Shown piece by piece: positions 1-11,400 of a stretch of 64,000 nt of DNA. The notes under the pieces were generated by a model. That model was not told where the DNA came from and did not search any database. It saw only the letters and a program-made list of their open reading frames with translations. The position numbers and the translations under genes were made by a program. Source of the DNA: Pyropia yezoensis (lineage: Eukaryota > Rhodophyta > Bangiophyceae > Bangiales > Bangiaceae); NCBI GenBank assembly GCA_009829735.1, contig CM020618.1, positions 1,920,882 through 1,984,881 of the forward strand, written 5' to 3'. Each line of letters opens with the position of its first letter. Within the stretch, counting starts at the first letter, position 1.

Positions 1-817
1 CGGCAGCACGGAGGTGAGGAGGAGGCGCGGCGGCGGCGGCGGTGGCGGCGGTGGCGGGGGGGAGGGGGAGGGGGTGGGGTGGGGCTTGGTGGGTGGGGGG
101 GGGTGGGGGTGGAGGGGGTGGGGGTGGGAGGAGGGGCGACATGCCCGCCGTCGCCGTCGCCGTCGCCGACGGGTTTGCCATTGCGGGAAAGCAATGCGAA
201 GGGGGGGGGAGAGGGGGGAGGTGGGGGGGGGGGGTGTGTGTGCGGGAGGAAGGAGGGAGGGAGGAAGGGAGAGAGAATGGGGGCGGGGGGGGGGCGAGGG
301 GATTGGGGATTGGCGTTGGGGGGGGGGGAGGGGGGGAGGGGGCGGAAGGGATGCGGAGGAGGGTGGGAGGGAAAAAGGTGGGCGGCGGCGGCGTCCCCGC
401 GAGGAGGACAGAGGACGACGCGCACACCCCGCACGAGGGCGCGGTGGTCTGGGCGGGCGGGCGGGCGGGCGTGGGTGGGTGGCTCCCCCGCATGCACCGT
501 CGTCCGCCTGTCCCACCGCCCAACGTCTGCTCCGTCGGCCACGGTGAGGGGGGGGGGGGGGGGTGCTATTCGCAGCCACGGCCGGTCGGCGCCCCCGTCG
601 CGCGCCCCGCGGTGGGGGGGGGGGGACCGACATTGGTAGAGGGACCGAGACCGCCTCTCGGCTGCCTGGCCAGTCGGCTTCCCCCCCCCCCCCACCCCGC
701 CCCCTCCCCCTCCCCCTCCCCCCCCCTCCCCCCCCCCCCCCTCCCCCCCCCCCCCAGCCCCCACGGCCACGGCCACGACACGCACACCCACTCACCCACA
801 CTCCTTCCTCAGCGGAG

Positions 818-844
818 AAAAAAAAAAAAAAAAAAAAAAAAAAA
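818..844. repeat. A27 homopolymer
   Basis: An uninterrupted run of about 27 A lies in a G/C homopolymer context. It could be the tail of an old retroposed copy, but no recognisable sequence precedes it (upstream is C-rich simple sequence), so only the simple repeat is claimed. Confidence 0.8.
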
Positions 845-1226
845 CGGACAATGTCGGTTGCGGCAAGTCGGGGGGGGGGGGGGGGGGGGGGGGAGGGGGG
901 CGGCACGCTGCGGGACGGTCAACGACCTGCGGCGGAGAGGGGGGGTGCGGGGGGAAAGGGGGGGGCAGGGGCCCTCTCTCTTTTTTTTGACCCCCGCGCC
1001 AACTGGTCGGGGGGGGGGGGGGGGGGGGAGGGAGGGGGGGGGGAAGGCACCATCCCCCTTCCCCCACCCCCCCCGCAACCACACGCCCCTTGCCAGGTCC
1101 CCCCCGCCAGCGGCGTCGACGGCCCGCCGGCCGGCCGGCCGCCGCGGCGGCGGCGGTAGCGGCGGCTGCCGGCAGACGGCGTCACTGGCCACCGCACCCC
1201 GCGGTGCGCGGCGGCCGCGCCGCGCA

Positions 1227-1281
1227 GCGCCGCGCCGCGCCGCGCCGCGCCGCGCCGCGCCGTGCCGCGCCGTGCCGCGCC
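1227..1281. repeat. (CGCCG)n pentanucleotide array
   Basis: Tandem copies of a 5-nt unit of the GCCGC type, with two late units carrying a C-to-T change. It is directly followed by GGGC-type arrays. Confidence 0.75.
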
Positions 1282-1542
1282 CGCGCCGTCGCGGCCGGCC
1301 CCGAGCGCGCGCGCGTGCGGGCGGGCAGGCGCGCGGGCGGGCGGGGGGGCGGGCGGGCGGGCGGGCGGGGGGGGGGGGTGGGGGGGCGGGCGCGCCACAG
1401 GCAACGGCCGCGAGGGAGGCGGCCCCGCGGGGCGCGCCGTGGCGCACGCCACGCTGCCGCTGCCGCCGCCGCCACCGCCGGCGCGCCACACCGGTGCGCA
1501 TGGGCGGGCGGGGGAGGGCGGGCGGGCGGGCGGGCGGGCGGG

Positions 1543-1612
1543 GGGTGGGTGGGTGGGTGGGTGGGTGGGTGGGTGGGTGGGTGGGTGGGTGGGTTGGGTT
1601 GGGTTGGGTGGG
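1543..1612. repeat. (GGGT)n array with G-quadruplex potential
   Basis: About 12 or more GGGT units, ending in three GGGTT units. Four or more G3 tracts with one-base loops is the classic composition of a very stable parallel G-quadruplex. The unit is not a red algal telomere repeat known to me and the array is internal to the window. Confidence 0.75.
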
Positions 1613-1732
1613 TGGGGGGGTGGGTGGGGGGGGGGCGTGGATGGACAGATGGGCGGATGGGGGGGGGGGGGGGGGGGGGGGTGTGGCTCGTCGGCGCTAC
1701 GTGACGTGTGCTTTGGCGGCCAACGGCGAAGG

Positions 1733-1770
1733 GGTGGTGGTGGTGGTGGTGGTGGTCACGGTGGTGGTGG
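1733..1770. repeat. (GGT)n trinucleotide array
   Basis: GGT units run for about 38 nt with one CAC interruption. Simple sequence with no gene around it. Confidence 0.7.
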
Positions 1771-2516
1771 TAGGCTAGGGGGGGGGGGGGTGGGGGTGGG
1801 GGGGAGGTGGGTCTGGTCGGAGTGGTCGGAGAGAGAGGAGTGTGAGGTAAGACCCTCGACAGAGGGCGGGGAGGGAGCAGGGGATGGTGGGAGGGGGAAG
1901 GGGGGGGGGGGCTATGGGGAGGTGGTTGTCACACTACAGTAGGGAGGGGAGGGGGCAGACGTTGCCATGGGTTGTGGCGCGTGGGAAGAGGAGGGCGGGG
2001 AGGGAAGGGGAGAGGGGGCGGGGGGGGGGGGGGGTTGTGGGGGCCGCTGTCTTCGCCTCTGCCGCCGCCGCTGCTGCCGCTGCCGCTGCCTGCCGCCGCT
2101 GCTGCTGCCGCTGCCGCTGCCGCTGCCGCCGCTGCCGCTGCCGCTGTCGCTGCGCGCCGTCGGCACGGGCCGTCGGCCGTTGCCGGCTCGTTGCCGGCGA
2201 CCGACGCCCGCCGCCGCCGCGGCCGCGGCCGCGGGCGGGCTCCCCCCCCCGCCCCCCCCCCCACCGCCCGCCGGCTCGCCGCATCCAGCCAGCGCCCCTC
2301 CCGCGCCGTCCCGTCTGAGAATGTACGAGACGTGGCAGTCTAGGAATATGTAGGGGGGGGGGGGGGGGTGGGGGCATGGGACGGGAGGGAAAAAGGGAAG
2401 AGGCGGGGGAAGGAGGGGTATAGGGGTAGGGGGGGGGGGGGGGGGGGGGTGGGGGCGGGGGCGGGGGGTGTGTGTGCCCCCCTGTGTGTCGGCGCGGCAC
2501 GGCGTGCGTGTGCCAC

Positions 2517-2539
2517 GGATGGATGGATGGATGGATGGA
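2517..2539. repeat. (GGAT)n array
   Basis: About five to six GGAT units in intergenic DNA. Confidence 0.75.
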
Positions 2540-2857
2540 GACACCCACTCCCAGCCATAGCCGTGGCACACTGGGGGGGGGGGGGGGAGGGGGGGCTCGC
2601 CCTGCCCTTCCCCGTGGCCGTTTGCGTGGCCGTCAAGGTCACATCCCTTCCCCCCCAAGATACACAAAAAAAAAAAAAAAAAAAAGGAAGGAAAAGAAAC
2701 GAAGAAGAAAAAAAAAAAAGGAGGGGGGGGGGGGGGGGGGATGTGTGAGGGGGGAAGGGACGACGGGTGATGCGGATGAGCAGACGGGCCTGCCGCCCCG
2801 AGCCGCCGCGCAGGCCACGCGGGCGGGGCGGGGCGGGGCACCCCCCCCCCTCCCGCC

Positions 2858-2920
2858 CGCCCGGCCGCCCGGCCGCCCGGCCGCCCGGCCGCCCGCCTGC
2901 CCGCCTGCCCGCCCGCCTGG
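2858..2920. repeat. GC-only 8-nt tandem array
   Basis: Copies of an 8-nt unit made of CCGG and CCGC blocks pass into CCTGCCCG-type units. Highly GC-rich minisatellite-like sequence. Confidence 0.65.
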
Positions 2921-3640
2921 CCAACCGCCCGGGTGGTGGCCGACAGCGGCTGCCGTCGTGGTGGCCGCGGGCCCTCCCCGCGGCGGGCCACGACCGCGGC
3001 GGCGGCGGCCGGGACTAGCGCGTGGGGGGGGGGGGGGGGGGGGGGGTGCGGAACGGGTGCGCGCGCACGCACACACGTGTGGAGGGGGAGGGGAGAGGCG
3101 GGGAGGCGGCCGACGGGAGGCGGCGGCCGACGGGGGGGGGGGGGGGGGGGGCGGGTGCTGGTGCTGTGGGGGGGGAATGGTGGTGGTGGTAGGGAACAGA
3201 GTGGTGGTGGGGGTAAGGGGGCGGTGACGGGAGGAGGGCGGGCGGGCGTCTGTGGCTGGGGAGGAGGGGTGACCATTTGGGCTGCAGCTTGGCCCGTGCG
3301 CCCCCCCCCCCCCCCCCCCCTTACCCAGCCAATATCATCCCCCTCTCCTCCCCCCCCCCCCCCCCCCCCGCTTTTTTTCTACTCCCACACCCCCACCCCC
3401 CCCCCCCCACCCCCCCGACCCTTCCCGCGCTCATTCAGTGGGATGCTAGATACTCGTCTTTTCCCGTGCGCCGCTCCTCCCCAGTGTCCGCCGCCCCCCC
3501 CCACCCACCGCTGGGTTCCTGGCCGGCTGGCCGGCTGGCTGCTTGCGACCTGCGCCCGGCCGGTCGGCCGGTCGGTCGGCCGACCGGCAGGCGGCCTGCC
3601 GGCCTGCCCGCCTGCCGGCCCGCCGCTCGCGCGCGCGGTG

Positions 3641-3659
3641 GCACACACACACACACACC
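3641..3659. repeat. (CA)n microsatellite
   Basis: Nine CA dinucleotides between GC-rich blocks. Confidence 0.8.
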
Positions 3660-6600
3660 AGACGGACGCGGTGAGGGGGGGAGGGGAGGGGAGGGGAGGG
3701 GGGGGGGGGGGGGGGGGGAGGTGGGCAGGAGAAAAAGAACCGTCTGCGCGCCAATTCTGTGGGTGTACAGCCACGACGACGGGGAGGAGGGCGGCGGCGG
3801 CGGGGCGTTTGGGGCCGCGGCCTGGCCGCCGCCGCGGCACGCGGCAGGGGACGGCCCCCTCTGGTACCATAGGTACCAGCCAGCGCGAATCCGCAGCCGT
3901 TGAGGAGGGGGGGGGGGGGGAGGGGAGGGTCAGGGGAGGGGAGATTGCTCTGCGACGAAATCACTAGCTACCTGCCAGCGAACCACCCCCCCCCCCCCCA
4001 CGCGCACGTAGATACGCCACGACGCGTCAGCGTGGACGGCTGCAGCCGCGACGTGGGGCGAAGGGGGGGGAGGGGGAGGGGAAGGGGGAGGGGGGGGGGA
4101 AGGGGGGGGGGGGGAAGACTCCGACCTGGCCGCCAGGGGAGCCCCGGCAGCGTCCCTCTCTCTGGCACACGCGGCCTGACGGCTACTGGCGCAGGGCCAC
4201 CGCTTCCCCCCCCCTTTGCCCCTCATCCTTTGCCCGACCCGAGGGCGGCAGGCTCACGTGACAGAGGCCACCGGCGGCGCGGTGTGGGTCACAGGGGGGG
4301 GTGGAGGGGGGGGGGGGCGGACGGCCGTGGCTGGGTTGCGTGGGCGGTAGCTTTTTTCACACCAACCGTTTCTGGCGGGGGCGCTCCCACACACACGCAC
4401 CTCTGAGAGGAGAGGCGCCCCCCTCCTCGCGCAGGGGAGCGCGAGCCGCGGCCCCACACGTGCTCTGGGTAGATGGACGGGGGGGGCTACACGTGCCTGT
4501 ATCTTTAGGGCCCGCTTCCGCCCAGCGTGTGGGGGAGGAGCTGTCTGCGGGGGCGCGCGGCCGGCCGGGGACGGTCAGTGGCGGGACGTGACAGCGTCGA
4601 TGGGCACGAGCGCGCGAGCCTCGGGGGGGGGGGGGGGGGGTGTATCTATCTACGACAAGCACGAGCCTGTGTCCTCGGAGGGCAGACCCAGATTACAGAT
4701 GAAGCACGAGCCGCCCATGGTCGTGGCGGTCGCGGCGGTGGGGAACCCTTCCCCCCTTCTTCATGAAGAAACGTCCTTGGCCACCGGGCGGGAGAAGCGA
4801 AAAAAAAAAAAAAAAGGACAGAGTAGCGCCAGCTGATCGACGCTTCGTCTGCCTCAACCACCCCCACCGTGTGTGGTAAAGGGCCAGCCGCTCGTTCCTG
4901 CCCCACCCACCCACCCCCCCCCCCCCCCCCCTCCCCCCCCCCGCGCAGCCACGACTATGTACCTACAGTACCTACCTACACTCTCCCCGAGTAGGCAAAA
5001 ACGGGGGGCCTGTGGGCAGATGGCGTTTGTGGGAAGGCCTCGGGCGGCTGGGCGCCCGTAGACGGGGCGGGAGGCCACGTGAGTCCCTTGCACCCTGTGC
5101 CATTGCCACGCCTCGAAAAACGCAAGCCCTGACGACGGCGAGGGGGTGGGGGGGGGGGGGGGGGGGGGGGGGAGGCGCCACGTTTGGGGTGGCGCGAAGG
5201 GGATGGGGCAATGCCCATATAGCCGGGGGGAGGTGAATAGATATGTAGGTAGGTAGACGGTGTGTCGGGGCAGGCGACGCTGATCAGACGGGGTGTCGTG
5301 CCACGAGCCGGTCAACATAAAAGCGGCTGTGGGCTCCTCCCGCCTCGGTGGCCCACACTCCACACCGCAATGGGAGTTTCTTTTGCGCTCGTGGGGGGGG
5401 ACCAAAGAAACGGGCAAATCGGCAGACCACGAGTCGGCCGAGGTACCCCCCCCCCCCCCCCGTCACTTCCAATCGGGATGGAAGCAACGGACTTTTGGTT
5501 GTGTGGGTTGGCCAGGCGCCGCAGTGTGCCCCCCCACGCTGGCTTTGTGGTCCACTGCCTTTGATGGTCATTGCATCCCCAAGCCGACGGGGTAGGCTGG
5601 TTGGGGCAGAGAGGCCAGAGGTTACGCGGCCACGCGGAGCCCCAACAGCGCAGCCAACGAGCCAGCCGGACGGCGGGCGCCAGAAAACGGGGAGAGAGCA
5701 GCCCTGGAGCGAAGTGTAGAGAAAGGGGGGGGGGGGGGGGCCTGGGTGTGCCGCAGGACGCTACGTCAGGCCGACGACAGACGACTGGGGATTGTGGCAC
5801 GAGGGGGGATGTGGGGTGGATACACAGGTGGGGAAAAGGGACCTCGAGCGCTGACATCAGCGACGGGGTGGCCTGTGGAGAGGGGGGGCTGTCAGGCGAC
5901 ACCGTACCACGACCCGAATCGGGGGTTCACGCGGTGGCCTACGTCACGTCATGGGCAGTATCGGGCAACGACGGCAAGGTGGAGGATGGGAGACAATTCA
6001 TGGCCGATGGGCACTGTGGTCAGAGTTCAAGGGGGGGGGGCAACGGCGAGCGCTGCCCAACGCAGTAGTATTGTCCACTGTTCACGCAGTGACCAACTAC
6101 GACCCTGATGGACAACGCCGTTTATGGTGAGACCGTGCTCAGAGGTCCTTCTTGCGGGACCACTGAGCGGTACGTTTTCACTCCGCCCGTGAAGTCAAGC
6201 ATGGATGACGTCCTGCTGTGTCCAATTGTACAAACTGGTTCTTACAGGAAAGAAGGTTTGTGGACTGAAAGGTGCCTTGCCACTCGAAAGGCGTTTCGAT
6301 TGTCTAAACTTAAAGCTTGGTCACACTTTATATCCACGATCCAACTTGGTATCCTCCCCTATCGGATTGCGCACCAGCAGGGTGGGCTGGCCCGCTCCAC
6401 GAAGGCTCCTCTCCATCCTTCCGCACGAGGATACATACAGTCTTACGGACTCACCGGGTATGTACTGTACTGTACGTACGTGCACTGTCTCTTTTGCCAC
6501 ACGCAACGCTCTAAGACGGCCGTCCCCGCCTCACCCCCCCTCCCCGTCTGATCGCATCGCTCGACCGTTCAAGGGACCTCCCTCCCCCCTTCATGGGATA

Positions 6601-6665
6601 CGGCGCCGCCGCGCGACGGATAGACGCGTCCACCCGCTGCATGGCGCTGCGCACGAATAGCCGGT

Positions 6666-8425
6666 TCAGCCCACAGAAGGAGAAATCGAACGGTGCGCAG
6701 CACCCTCTTGGGACCGCGAGGCACTCGTCGCCTCGAGGCTGGCACCGCTAGTACCGCCTAATTTAGTGCTGCCGCGGGGTGCCGGCGGCGGCCCTCGCCC
6801 GCCTTGAGAGGAGCGGCCGCCGCTCAAGAAACGCAGCTTCTGGGCGGGAGCGGGAGCGCACTCGGGGTTGGCCCACGCGAGCGGAAAGCCGCCCACCCGC
6901 GGCGCCGAGCGCGTCAGCCGACCCAGCACCTCCTTCCACCCGAGGGCCCCCCTGTCCGGGTCTTCGGCCAGCACCAGCGCGATGAGCCCCGCCACGTGGG
7001 GTGACGCCATGGACGTTCCCGACAGAAGCTTCAGCCCGCCCGCAGTCGGCGCGTCCACCGACAGGACGTCCACGCCGGGTGCCGACGCGGCCACGCAGCG
7101 GGTGCCGCGGGCGCTAAAGGGGACGAGCTCGTCCTCCCGCGTCATGGCGGCAACGGCGATGACGCCGTCTGCCATGGCGGGGTGGTTGAAGCACGCGCTG
7201 GCGGGCACGTTGCCGGCAGATGTGACAAAGAGGACGCCCGCCTCGGCAGCGCGGATGGCGGCCGCCGTCATAACCGCAAAGGCTTGGGAGCTGAAGCCAA
7301 ACGAGGCGTTGAGGATGATCTTGGCCCCGGGCTCCCGCTTCTTGGCGGCCGTCACATAGTCAATGGCCGACACCGCATCGGCCACCCGGGTGTTGCCAGC
7401 GTCGCTGCCCATGCGGACGCCAATCAGGGTGGCCGCGGGTGCCACGCCGCCGGCGGCACCCGCGCACCGCTGACGGCCCTCGCGCCCGACGAGGTAGTGA
7501 CGTGTGCGGCCACCAACCTCACCGGCACCCGTGCCGCGGCGCTTGCCATGGGCGCCCAGTCCCCCCCCGGCGGGCTCATCTACTTGATGGAGGGCGCCGG
7601 CTCGGCGGGGGGCGCCACCGCCGGCTACGCCGCGTACGGGGCTACCAAGCGGGCACTGTCTCAGCTGGCCGCGTCGGTGGCCAAGGAGCTCGCCGCGGGG
7701 GCGGCCGAGGGGGCGAGGCCCCCGCCACCGTCCCCGCCACGTGGCTGCCGTGCCCGTAGCCGTCGCTGCCTTCTGGGTAGCGCGCGCCGGGGGCCACGAC
7801 GGCCGTGTCGCGGCCCTCAAACTAGGTGGGCCCGACCTCCAACCCAGAGTCCACAATGTAGACGGTCACGCCGGCGCCGGGCCGCGGGTAGCAGGTCGTG
7901 GTGGTAGAGCCGTCAAGCGGGAGGGCCCGCTGGTTGACCCGGTCCAGCCCCCAAAAGGGGGGGGCCGGTGGGCATCCCCCCCACCGCCGCCGCTGCGCTT
8001 GCCGCGGGGGTGCCAGGCAGCAACGGCGGCAGCGCCCCCACGACTGCGTCGGCCGACACGGACTGCACGCCCGGCAGGGGGCGCAGGTCCCCGCCACCAC
8101 CGCCGCGGCCGCCACTGTCGGCGGCCACGGCAGCCGGCGTGCACCGGGCAGAGGCCATCTGGAGCGCCGGAAAGAGGCGCACCCGGTCGCAGCCGGCGGC
8201 CGCCAGTGCCGCCGCCGTGTCGGCCTGGCACGCCGCGCCGCAGGTCTTTTTCGACACCAGCAGCTGGACGTCCTTGGCGGCCTCCCGCAGGGTGGCGTCG
8301 AGGTCGCTCCCGCCGCCGCGGCCAGCACCAGCGGCGGCGGCAACGGCGGCAGCGGAGGCGAGGGTGCCGGCGAGGAGAAAGCTGCCAACGAGCAGGGCGC
8401 CCACCAGAGCCAAGGAGCGCGCCAT
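6666..8425 (-). pseudogene. Secreted S8 subtilase (proteinase K-like), interrupted
   Basis: Reading leftward from an ATG at 8425 there is a signal peptide (hydrophobic stretch with ALLVGSFLLAG) and an I9-type propeptide ending near LPGVQSV. After an 8-C run the frame changes to one reading WGLDRVNQ and then the Asp motif IVDSG (Asp codon 7849-7851). An in-frame TAG (7822-7824) falls where the family has E/Q before FEGR; the same frame goes on to the His motif GHGSHVAGTVAG (first His 7750-7752). About 270 bp of unrelated sequence follows. The domain then resumes at GVAPAATLIGV, with the TSAGN oxyanion region and the Ser motif GTSMASPHVAG (Ser codon 7011-7013), and stops at 6666. All three catalytic elements are therefore present, but in three pieces. 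Family members are secreted endopeptidases. I read this as a degraded host gene; homopolymer sequencing error and unrecognised introns are alternatives for the first break only. Confidence 0.72.
7453..7716 (+). pseudogene. SDR fragment, chlorophyll b reductase (NYC1/NOL)-like, nested antisense in the subtilase
   Basis: On the plus strand, about 88 codons read like the core of a short-chain dehydrogenase. A beta-strand/helix segment with TNLTGT leads to LIYLMEGAGS (active-site Ser region), then YAAYGATK with the catalytic Tyr (7635-7637) and Lys (7647-7649) in Y-x3-K spacing, then LSQLAASVAKEL. The GAGS...YGATK arrangement is that of chlorophyll(ide) b reductases NOL/NYC1. The Rossmann TGxxxGxG motif and the C-terminal third are absent. 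The piece sits exactly where the antisense subtilase loses its domain between its His motif and the next strand. It is too short to be functional. Red algae lack chlorophyll b, so the parent may be a related SDR. Confidence 0.6.
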
Positions 8426-11400
8426 AGCTTCGAGGTGCCGGATCAGCAGAGGGCAGTCGACGACCAGAGTCGCAGGTGTTGCAACTGTCCCTTGGTGAGA
8501 GGGACGAACGGGATTGGTGTGGCCAAGATGGGCGGGGCTGTGGCGCACATTCAGCTGGGATGTTGCGTCACGGCGTTTGCACGGGACGATGTCGACGGGG
8601 CCACCCAAGTGATGGTCTTTTTAAAGGGGCCCCAGACGGCCATCATCGCTGGTGGGGCGCCCTGGCCAAGCGACCTTGGCAGATGCTTTGTGGCCCTGCG
8701 GGCGGGGGGCCCCGGACCTCGTTTGACACGTGCCCCACGGGGGGCGTGCCAAACGAGGCCGTCACCCCGCCTTGCCAGTAAAGAACATGAACGCAGCGTC
8801 TCTGTGGGGTCCGGCTGCACCGGGGCGCCCGTGCGATGTTGTTCTCTCTTTGAGCACAATGCTCTCGAGAACACTGTGATGCGTACCCACACCGACTCGC
8901 AAGGGAAGGGCATCAGTGTAGCGGCTCTGTTGGGCCCAGAGACACCTGGGCGCCTGCGCGGTGGTGATCTTTCTCGTGAACTCTACGTACGCTCTCGAGC
9001 AGCGCGGTGTGGGCCCCTCGTATCTACATACGGCGGATACGCTTCGGGCGGGGCTGGATACTGTATCTACAGTGCATAGGCGGCCTGGCGGCCACGGCCG
9101 GCGAGAGTCCGCTTCGGGCGAGACTGGCAGACACAGCACACAGACGGACCAGCGGTTGTGGCGGACTAGGCCACCGATGGCAGCGGATCTTGGCAGCTGC
9201 CTCCCTACCCTGCAGGGTAGGGTGCCTACGTTGCGCGCGGCCGCCACACCACGGCCCCTGCAAGTCAACACTCAGCTGCGGAAATTTCACGTTTTATTCC
9301 CAGTTGACTTGACCGTGGTGGACGTGTCTGCAAAAAAAAACTCGACGCCCCTTCACGTCCGCCGAGCAGCGGCGCCCAACTCTCCAGGCAGAAGGCGCCG
9401 GGCGCGCCAGGCGAGGGCTCTGACGGCCGGCCGCTGCTGTCGACAGACGGCGGCCCCGGTGTGCCGTCGCGGGATGATCGGCCGCCGGCACCCGCGGGGG
9501 GGGGGGCTGGAGGGGGCGGGTCTCACGGGGGGGTCGACCGCTCCAGCCAGTTGGGGGGCGCGGGCGGGCTGACGCCGGGGACGGCGGCTGGGGGCGGCGA
9601 GGGAGGGGGCGAGCGGGGACTGCAACGGCTGGCAGCGCCTGCTATGTAGTATGTAGGTCGACCGCTGTGGCTCTCTTTCGGTGGCAGCGGCTGCCGCTGG
9701 AGGGGGCGTGGCCGCTGCTACAACACCCCCGGGGGGGCGGCCCGCCACCGCCGCGCGTGGGCGCGCCGCCGTCGCGGGCGGGCGCTGTGCAGCCCAGCCG
9801 CTGCGGGCGGCTGCTGGTCGCTCGCGCTTGACGACCGGTCCAGCGGGAGGGGGGGGATCGACCCCCTGCCTCCCACTGGCTGTGGACAACAGAAACATGT
9901 GCTGTGGATGCTACCGGGGGTCCCTCACTGCCCACGTCCCTCTCCATCTCTACCTCCATGATAGGTACGAGGGGCAGCCATTCCCGCCGTCGCCCCCCCC
10001 GCTGGCCGCTGGCGGTCTGTCTCCCTCGCCGCCTGCGGTGGGGGCTGCCGCCTTTCTTTTTCTTCCCTCCCCCGGTAGGCGGATGCAGCCGCCGTCGCCG
10101 CCGCCGCCGCCAGGCATGGGGGTCTGGTGCTGCACAAGTAGTACCCACCAGCGTCTACTCCCCAGGGCTGATGTGGCGGCCTCGATGGGTTCTCATGGGG
10201 AAGGAGGGGGATGGCGCAGAGGTCCTCGGACGGCCGCTGGCGGTGGGATCGACGCCGCCCCCGTAGCCGGGTGGGCGAGCTGCACCGCGACTGGCGGCGG
10301 TGAATCTTTCAGAGCCGGGGGATGATCCCCCGGCGCTACCCAAACAATGCCGTGGAGGAGGCAGTGGCAGCTGCGGATGCGGAGTCGCGGGGCCACCCCC
10401 GCCCCCCCCCCTCCCGTACCCAGGCAACACATGCATTCGGGTGCCCCTGTGCCTCGCGGTGCTTCCGCAAGCACCTGCCGCCCACATTGTCCGCGTCGTC
10501 CGGGATACCCACTCTGCCCTCCTCCCTCCCCCCTTCCCCCCTTATTTCCTCCCCTTGGCCTGCCGCGGCGGGTTGCGCTTGCCACTGCAGGCGGGGCAGA
10601 GCGGAGCAGCTGGGTCGTCGCCAACGGCGGGGCCCCCCCGCACGACTGCACCAGTCGGCGCGGGGGAAAGCGACTCACAAGGACTGGAACAGAGAGAGTC
10701 GAGGGGAGCTGGGTCGGCCGGGGGGCACGGGTGGGGGGGGGGGGACGTGTGCGTGTTGGCCACCAAGATCGGCTTCCATAATCATGAGGACGGCCTCACT
10801 GGGGTGTGTGTGAGAGCCGCATCCTGCTGGGGTCAGAGGGGGTGGAGAGGGAACCGATCGGTAGGGCGGGCAACAGCGCGCTAGCCGCCGCCGCCGCCGC
10901 CGCATCCATCATGGCGCCTGCCAGCACCCGCAGCAGCCCCGGCAGCGGCGCCGTCCCTTGGACAATGGGGGCAACAAAAGAACAGCGTCTCCCTTGGACG
11001 GACGGTGGCAACGACTCGAGGTGGGGCGCGAGAGGGAAGGAGGGGATGTAGGGGTTGAAGGCGGGACCGATAGACAGAGCACGGAGGAAAGGAGGGAAGA
11101 GGGGGTGCGCGGGGTGCGGGGGGGTGGGGGGGGGGGGCAGGGGGTCCCGCCCGCCCGGTGGTGTCTCCCCCTGTCTGGTCCACTGACTTCTCTTTCCCGT
11201 GACCCCTCTTCCGTCTGTCGGTAGGCACGCCGGTGCGGGCAGTGGCTGCTCGCGAGCAGAGGGCGATGGTCAGGAAGGAGACATGCACGGACGGTGGCTA
11301 GCGGTAGGGACACGGTGTGTGAGCAGCGAAAGGGGGGGGGAGGCGGGGGGTTGGCGGCGGCGGCGGCAGCGGCCGGGTGTGGCCGTGACGCGGCTGCGGG

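Larger units (their letters stand above)
1..6665. other. Gene-free G/C homopolymer desert
   Basis: I see no supportable gene here. The DNA is dominated by G or C homopolymers of about 10-25 nt, short GC-only tandem repeats and a few A or T runs. Open frames exist in all six frames, but they translate to Gly/Arg/Pro/Ala low-complexity strings and carry no recognisable domain. The stretch from about 6060 to 6560 is distinctly less G+C-rich and has a 147-codon open frame on the plus strand, without any motif I recognise. The region may be heterochromatic or subtelomeric-like; that is inference only. Confidence 0.7.

Noticed and set aside
818-844. Poly-A tail of a retroposed gene copy or SINE
   Set aside because: No body sequence, target duplication or promoter box precedes the A run.
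1590-1612. Telomere-like GGGTT units
   Set aside because: Only three units, embedded in a GGGT array and internal; not evidence of a chromosome end.
42-1778. Very long plus-strand open frame
   Set aside because: It translates to Gly/Arg/Pro homopolymers from G/C runs; long frames are expected by chance in DNA with so few A and T.
6108-6551. 147-codon plus-strand frame in a lower-G+C patch
   Set aside because: No motif, no codon pattern like the real genes and no splice or leader signals; not called.
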